Assembly (NCBI GenBank): GCA_033977485.1
Contig: CM066984.1
Coordinates: forward strand, 109,463,691-109,527,690
DNA length: 64,000 bases
From: Hydrangea macrophylla
Lineage: Eukaryota; Streptophyta; Magnoliopsida; Cornales; Hydrangeaceae
Reading direction: 5' to 3'
Shown here: positions 58,898 through 64,000 of the stretch, in pieces
How the letters are laid out: each line of letters begins with the position of its first letter
How positions within the stretch are numbered: position 1 is the stretch's first letter
Translations under genes and position numbers: made by a program
Notes under the pieces: generated by a model
Database searches by the model: none
Told to the model about the DNA's origin: nothing
Seen by the model: only the letters and a program-made list of their open reading frames with translations

Positions 58898-61800
58898 CTC
58901 GACTGAAAACTGTTATTATACGCGAACTCAATTAACGGTAAATGGTCTTCCCAATCACCCTGAAAATCAAGTACACATAGCCTAAGCATGTCTTCCAAAA
59001 TTTGGATTACTCTCTCTGATTGACCATCGGTCTGAGGATGAAAAGCTGTACTAAAGTGCAATTTGGTACCCATCGCTTCTTGCAAGGCTCTCCAAAACTT
59101 TGATGTAAAACTACTATCCCTATCCGAAACGATAGAAACTGGGATACTATGTAGTCTCACAATTTCGCGAATATACAACTTAGCTAACGTCATCGGCTTA
59201 GTTGTTCGAAGTGGTAGGAAGTGCGACGACTTCGTCAAACGGTCAACAATCACCCAAATAATAGTGTTCGATCTCTTCGATCTCGGAAACCCACTAACAA
59301 AGTCCATTGTTATGTGTTCCCATTTCCACTCGGCTATCGGTAACGGTTGTAATAATCCTGAAGGTACTTGGCGTTCGGCCTTTACTTGTTGACAACTAGT
59401 ACAACGCGAAACATAGCGTGCTATTTCCCTCTTCATTCCCGGCCACCAATAAACATGTCTCAAATCTCTATACATCTTGGTGCTTCCCGGGTGAACGGTA
59501 TACTTTGTGTTGTGTGCTTCCTCTAGGATGTTCCGCTTCAACTCTTTCTCACTAGGTACACAAATTCTACCCCTCAATCTCAACACATCGTTCTCAAACG
59601 TGAATCCCGGTTGTTTGCCCATTGGAATCTCATCACAAATCTTCTTCAAAGCCACGTCTTGAAGTTGTTTTTCTGCGATCTCATGAATCAAGAGTGGTTG
59701 TGCCACTATCGTCGACATAAAACCACTTTCAATCCTCGGTATTACTTCAAGCTCCAAATTCTCCATATCTCGTATCAGTTCTTTCTGAGAAGTCAAATCT
59801 GATGCGGTGTTGGTTGGTACTTTGCGACTAAGAGCATCGGCGACTACATTCGCCTTGCCCGGATGATATTGGATTGACAAATCATAGTCCTTCATCAACT
59901 CTAGCCATCTCCTTTGCCTCATGTTCAAATCTCGTTGTGTAAACAAGTACTTTAAACTTTTGTGATCCGTATAGATCTCACATTTCTCCCCGTATAGATA
60001 ATGACGCCAAATCTTCAATGCAAAAATCACGGCGGCCAATTCTAGATCATGTGTTGGATAATTCTTCTCGTGCGGTCTAAGTTGTCTCGATGCATACGCA
60101 ATGACTTTATCACCTTGCATAAGAACGCAACCTAAACCTCTATATGATGCATCACTGTAGATAATAAATCCTTCAGTCCCTGACGGAACGGCTAAAATTG
60201 GTGCTTTCACTAGTCGACCCTTTAACTCTTGAAAACTTTCTTCACATTCTGGACTCCAAACAAAAGTAATATCTTTCCTCATTAACTGCGTCATCGGCAT
60301 TGCTATACGCGAAAAATCTTTCACAAATCTCCGATAATACCCAGCTAATCCTAGGAAACTTCTGATGTCTGTCACATTCGTTGGTCTCGCCCAGTTAGTA
60401 ACTGCTTCTATCTTCTGAGGGTCTACAGAAATTCCCTTTGCCGATACTATATGTCCAAGGAAAGCTATCTCGGTCAACCAAAACTCACACTTCTTCAATT
60501 TCCCAAACAATCTCTTCTCACGTAATCGTTGCAAAGCAAATCGTAAATGATGCTCATGATCTTCAACACTTTTGGAGTAGATTAGGATGTCATCTATGAA
60601 CACGATAACAAACTCATCTAAATAATCCTTGAAGACACGGTTCATCAAGTCCATGAAAGCAGCTGGTGCATTAGTCACTCCAAATGGCATAACCAAAAAT
60701 TCAAAGTGACCATATCGAGTCCTGAAAGCTGTCTTCTCAACATCTTCCTCCTTGACTTTCAACTGATGGTAACCGGATCTCAAGTCGATCTTCGAAAATA
60801 CCTGAGCCCCTTGTAACTGATCAAACAAGTCATCTATTCGCGGCAGTGGATACTTGTTCTTGACGGTCAACTTATTCAATTCCCGGTAGTCGATGCACAT
60901 ACGCATTGTTCCATCTTTCTTCTTCACAAACAAGACTGGTGCTCCCCACGGCGAAACACTCGGTCGAATAAAACCCTTCTCCAACAGTTCTTCTAACTGA
61001 ACTTTCAATTCTTTCAACTCTATCGGTGCCATTCGGTACGGTGCTTTGGATACCAGTTGTGACCCTGGTACTACTTCTATTGTGAACTCAAGCTCTCTCT
61101 CAATCAATACGTCGGGTAACTCATCGGGAAAAACATCTGGAAATTCTCGAACTACTGAAATGTTTTCTATTAGTGGTCCAAGAACTCGCGTGTCGACAAT
61201 TGAACATAAGAAACCCGAACAACCCTTCTTCAACATCTTGCTTGCTTGAATTGCCGATATCAAATACGGCGGTACGATCACTCCCTTACCCTGAAAAGTA
61301 AACTCTTCTCGCCCTGACGGATAGAAACTAACCCGTTTCTGTTCACAATCGATTCTGGCTTGATTAACCGACAACCAATCCATACCCAAGATAACATCAA
61401 AGTAATTCACCATCAACGGAATCAAATCAACGCTCAAGACTTTATCACCTATCTTGATCTCACATGACTTGAATATTGACAAAGTAACTAACGGTTCACT
61501 ACTAGGCAATGATACACACAAATCATATCCTAGCGGTTCTGACTTAACAGTTAAATGCTTAACAAAATCACGTGATACAAATGAATGCGTTGAACCAGAA
61601 TCCATAAGTATACGTGCAGGATACGAACAAATAGGAAGAATACCTGATACGACGGTATCATCCGTATTCCCCGGCCTGAGTTGGAAGTATCGTCCTTGTT
61701 GTTGCGCGACTCCTTTCCCTTTATCCACTCGAGGTTCTACTCTTGATCCGCTTGGCACACTCGATGCCCCGGTACTCATTCCCGGTTGTCTCTTACTCGG

Positions 61801-62832
61801 GCAATTCTTCGCTATATGCCCCAGTTGGCCACACTCAAAACATTTCCCTCTTATCTCTGGGTTGTAGTTCTTCGTATTTGAAAAGGTAGTTGGTGCGGTC
61901 GAGTTTGTGTTCAAAGGACAATTTCGGGATATGTGTCCTAACTGCTTGCAGAAGTAACAGGTGCTCAATTGGTAGCAAGTTCCTCTGTGTCGTTGGTTAC
62001 ATGTTGGACACAACGGTCTCGAGTCCCCCATGAACATACTCCCTCCTTGGCTACTCATATGCGATCCCGAACCTTGTGTAAACGGTTTCTTCGCATTCCC
62101 TTGACTCTTACCCCTATTGTCATTTGACCTCTTTCCTTGTTGCCCTTGTCGATATCTGTCGACACTTTTCTCAGCAATCCGAGCAGCTTCCTCAACGAGA
62201 GAAACGGTCGGGTGTTGTAACATATCTACACGGCCACGGATATTCTCTCTAAGTCCTTCCTCAAACTTACGAGCTTTATCCCTATCAGTTGGAATAGTAG
62301 TCTTCCCAAATCGTAACAAAGCATTGAAACGAGAAACATACTCACCTACGGTCATATCTCCCTGAACCAAACTTGCAAACTCTTGACGTTTCTGAGTATA
62401 AGCAGATTGTGGAAAGAAACGTTTGTTGAATTCTTCTTTAAATGCTTCCCACGTGGTCGGTTTCCCTTGTTCGAGCACGTTGTTCCACCAATCCAATGCT
62501 TCGCCCATCAACGTATCGGATGCACACAAAATTTTCTCCTCATCGGTACATATCACCTGACGAAAATGTCTTTCCATGTCCATCATCCAATGATCGGCCA
62601 AGTCTATGTCAACTTGTCCATGATACAAGGTCGGTTTCCGTTTATGAAACTGTTCCACAATTGTGTGTTGAGGTCGCGGTGCCGGTGGTGCATTGACGTA
62701 ACGAATTTCCACTTGTGGGGGCTGAACGTTCCTCTGTTCCCTTTCACTTACCGCTTGTATGAAACTTCCCACCATATTCACTATTTGGTCCATCCGCGAA
62801 TGCGGTGACAACTCTCTTGGTGGATCAGCCAT
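58891..62832 (-). CDS. Ty3/gypsy gag-pol polyprotein, open for 1313 codons, integrase truncated
   Basis: This is the only long intact retrotransposon frame in the window. Gag with a capsid region at about 75-190; a CCHC knuckle pair ([14 protein letters not shown] at about 291, [14 protein letters not shown] at about 328), preceded by a Cys-rich [12 protein letters not shown]; protease with MDSGSTHSF at about 408; reverse transcriptase with [18 protein letters not shown] and catalytic FIDD at about 743; RNase H with [17 protein letters not shown] at about 890; integrase zinc finger ([21 protein letters not shown]) at about 1110-1140; core with [22 protein letters not shown] and DGQSERVIQ. The frame stops two codons after FAYNNSFQS, where foreign integrase sequence begins. 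GPY/F and chromodomain-like modules are missing. The start ATG at 62830-62832 is followed by the usual short N terminus ([16 protein letters not shown]). Confidence 0.93.
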   Translation of the reverse strand: MADPPRELSPHSRMDQIVNMVGSFIQAVSEREQRNVQPPQVEIRYVNAPPAPRPQHTIVEQFHKRKPTLYHGQVDIDLADHWMMDMERHFRQVICTDEEKILCASDTLMGEALDWWNNVLEQGKPTTWEAFKEEFNKRFFPQSAYTQKRQEFASLVQGDMTVGEYVSRFNALLRFGKTTIPTDRDKARKFEEGLRENIRGRVDMLQHPTVSLVEEAARIAEKSVDRYRQGQQGKRSNDNRGKSQGNAKKPFTQGSGSHMSSQGGSMFMGDSRPLCPTCNQRHRGTCYQLSTCYFCKQLGHISRNCPLNTNSTAPTTFSNTKNYNPEIRGKCFECGQLGHIAKNCPSKRQPGMSTGASSVPSGSRVEPRVDKGKGVAQQQGRYFQLRPGNTDDTVVSGILPICSYPARILMDSGSTHSFVSRDFVKHLTVKSEPLGYDLCVSLPSSEPLVTLSIFKSCEIKIGDKVLSVDLIPLMVNYFDVILGMDWLSVNQARIDCEQKRVSFYPSGREEFTFQGKGVIVPPYLISAIQASKMLKKGCSGFLCSIVDTRVLGPLIENISVVREFPDVFPDELPDVLIERELEFTIEVVPGSQLVSKAPYRMAPIELKELKVQLEELLEKGFIRPSVSPWGAPVLFVKKKDGTMRMCIDYRELNKLTVKNKYPLPRIDDLFDQLQGAQVFSKIDLRSGYHQLKVKEEDVEKTAFRTRYGHFEFLVMPFGVTNAPAAFMDLMNRVFKDYLDEFVIVFIDDILIYSKSVEDHEHHLRFALQRLREKRLFGKLKKCEFWLTEIAFLGHIVSAKGISVDPQKIEAVTNWARPTNVTDIRSFLGLAGYYRRFVKDFSRIAMPMTQLMRKDITFVWSPECEESFQELKGRLVKAPILAVPSGTEGFIIYSDASYRGLGCVLMQGDKVIAYASRQLRPHEKNYPTHDLELAAVIFALKIWRHYLYGEKCEIYTDHKSLKYLFTQRDLNMRQRRWLELMKDYDLSIQYHPGKANVVADALSRKVPTNTASDLTSQKELIRDMENLELEVIPRIESGFMSTIVAQPLLIHEIAEKQLQDVALKKICDEIPMGKQPGFTFENDVLRLRGRICVPSEKELKRNILEEAHNTKYTVHPGSTKMYRDLRHVYWWPGMKREIARYVSRCTSCQQVKAERQVPSGLLQPLPIAEWKWEHITMDFVSGFPRSKRSNTIIWVIVDRLTKSSHFLPLRTTKPMTLAKLYIREIVRLHSIPVSIVSDRDSSFTSKFWRALQEAMGTKLHFSTAFHPQTDGQSERVIQILEDMLRLCVLDFQGDWEDHLPLIEFAYNNSFQSRL

Positions 62833-63061
62833 AACGTTTCAAATATTACCCCTGTTGAGTTTAATGCATAATGACCATGCATGCTATGCCACAATATAGA
62901 TATATGTGCACCGTTCATCACAATCAACAAATGCTAATGCATGAAGCATTTCTACAATGATAACAACTATCTTTACAATTACACACTCCACTCGACGTCA
63001 CTCAACATATATAACGTCACTCGTTCCCAAGGCTCTAAACTTATGCTCTGATACCACTAAA
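62833..63061 (-). promoter_or_regulatory. Leader with primer-binding site (63045-63056)
   Basis: On the minus strand TGGTATCAGAGC starts five bases after the LTR end at 63062. The initiator Met tRNA is the likely primer. The remaining leader to the gag ATG is about 210 bases, far shorter than in the chromovirus at 43131. Confidence 0.9.
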
Positions 63062-64000
63062 TGTCACAGCCCGGTCCCACAATAGCGGAACCGGAGCCCG
63101 TGGCACGCCACCGAGGCTAAACCAATTCATTAACGTTCCCAAAATTAGGTTTGAAGAACACACGCAGCGGAAAACAAAACACATTTTAAAACCAGAGGTT
63201 CAGTCGACTGCTCAGTCGACTGCTCAGTCGACGGAGGTAGGCAGGGATTTAAATGTCAATTCCAGTCGACTGATGCTGGGGGTCCAGTCGACGTCTCAGT
63301 CGACGGGAGTGGGCAGGGATTTAAATGTCAATTCCAGTCGACTGAGACTGGGGTCCAGTCGACTGAGGGCGGTGTCCAGTCGACTGCTGAGGGGTCCAGT
63401 CGACTGCTTTTGTTAAAATAAGAAGCAGTAGCTAACAGACACAGGGGTTCAGTCGACTGCTCAGTCGACTGCTCCCCTGGCAGCAGCCCAATCTGCAGAA
63501 TTTCAATTTTAACAGCTTTCTAACTTCCATTCAATGATCAACCACTCAATCAAACTCAGTCCAAAGTAATTCTAGCTGTATTAAAGTATTACCAAACATA
63601 ATTACAACATGTTATAGTCTAATACAACGGTTTAAAATCCATTCTAACATACCAATTTAAACATGGTTTAAAACAACCCAATTCTTATTACAATATTCTC
63701 TTATCCCAAAACTACAAGATTAACATTTAAGTTGCCTCCCAAGCGAACTCTCAAACCACGTACTCACTTCTCCAAATCCTCGCCAGCATTTATACCTGCA
63801 ATGGTTATTTGAATAACCACACATATTTGATTTGTTTAAGCTAAAGCTTAGTGAATAAATCAACATATGTACATGAATGATAAACATGTCCGTATTCACA
63901 TCTCTACATTTCATACTAGTCGCCGGAGACTCACGTGCCCGTCCATATTCCCAATCCGCGACTCCTCGCCAATAAGTCCACGCGAAAGGGTAAGACCCAC
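63062..64000 (-). repeat. LTR A, 3' part, continues beyond the window
   Basis: On the minus strand it ends GTGGGACCGGGCTGTGACA at 63062. It contains at least a dozen CAGTCGACTG-type palindromes at 63200-63475, including a duplicated block (AGGCAGGGATTTAAATGTC at about 63239 and again near 63312). GGTGGCGTGCCACGGG lies near the end; its CACGGG, in the place of CACGTG, starts 41 bp from the terminus. Apart from these features it does not align with LTR B. Confidence 0.85.

Larger units (their letters stand above)
55848..64000 (-). mobile_element. Chimeric Ty3/gypsy chromovirus, minus strand, leaves the window
   Basis: On the minus strand the order is LTR A (63062 onward, incomplete), primer site, a gag-pol frame ending inside integrase at 58891, a second integrase part from another element (about 58895-57954), polypurine tract (GGAGGGGAGAGT at 57913-57925) and LTR B (57912-55848). 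About 100 integrase residues are present twice. LTR A and LTR B share only end motifs and palindromes, not continuous sequence. The element therefore joins two related parents. Its low-coordinate end lies in the 3' LTR of the chromovirus at 43131, with TATAT at 55843-55847 as the possible target copy. Confidence 0.85.

Noticed and set aside
59063..62808. Plus-strand frames of up to 141 codons opposite the gag-pol frame
   Set aside because: They are antisense shadows of the 1313-codon gag-pol frame, without family resemblance.

Overview
The window is plant nuclear DNA, most likely from a eudicot with a repeat-rich genome. The evidence is a seven-exon plant HMGB gene with GT-AG introns, Ty3/gypsy chromoviruses using the initiator-Met tRNA primer site TGGTATCAGAGC, a MuDR-type transposase, a plant mobile domain (PMD) remnant, a tRNA-derived SINE and several MITEs. 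I cannot name the species. HMGB (17.3-18.5 kb) is the only convincing host gene. Almost everything else is transposable-element DNA.

Layout. 0-5 kb: an LTR fragment, a broken PMD gene, CT-rich sequence and a MITE. 5.2-8.4 kb: a 3.2 kb solo LTR (duplicated target CTAAT). 8.4-16.6 kb: MITEs, then a mosaic of LTR fragments in opposing orientations around a decayed chromovirus pol on the minus strand, which carries a 1.4 kb solo LTR (target GTCCC). 16.7-18.8 kb: the HMGB promoter and gene. 20.5-25.1 kb: a solo LTR with a second solo LTR inside it. 25.1-31.8 kb: a decayed 4-kb-family LTR holding a 3.0 kb solo LTR (target CCCAC) and a probable Copia LTR. 32.3-33.9 kb: a SINE with a 13-bp target duplication, then a 1.3 kb solo LTR. 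34.0-39.1 kb: a foldback element whose left arm holds a 4.1 kb solo LTR (target TGTTT). From 39.1 kb to the end there is one nest. A MuDR-like element is broken by a solo LTR (target CTCAT) and by a chromovirus starting at 43131. That chromovirus carries a Copia-type solo LTR in its leader (target GATAT), and its 3' LTR is broken at 55848 by a second, chimeric chromovirus that runs out of the window.

Most notable points. (1) LTRs of otherwise dissimilar families share a CACGTG-TCCTA box whose first base lies 41 bp (39 in one case) from the LTR 3' end. (2) Nearly every LTR family carries its own cluster of short CpG-containing palindromes or hairpin repeats. In one LTR, nine hairpin units show paired stem changes. 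(3) The chromovirus at 43131 has an unusually long LTR (3.9 kb) and a 3.8 kb leader with two extra sense reading frames upstream of gag, one of them internally duplicated, plus a short reading frame inside the LTR itself. (4) Two gypsy copies are inter-element chimeras with junctions inside pol.

All alignments were made by eye. Coordinates of TSD-bounded elements should be exact to a base or two; those of decayed fragments are approximate.
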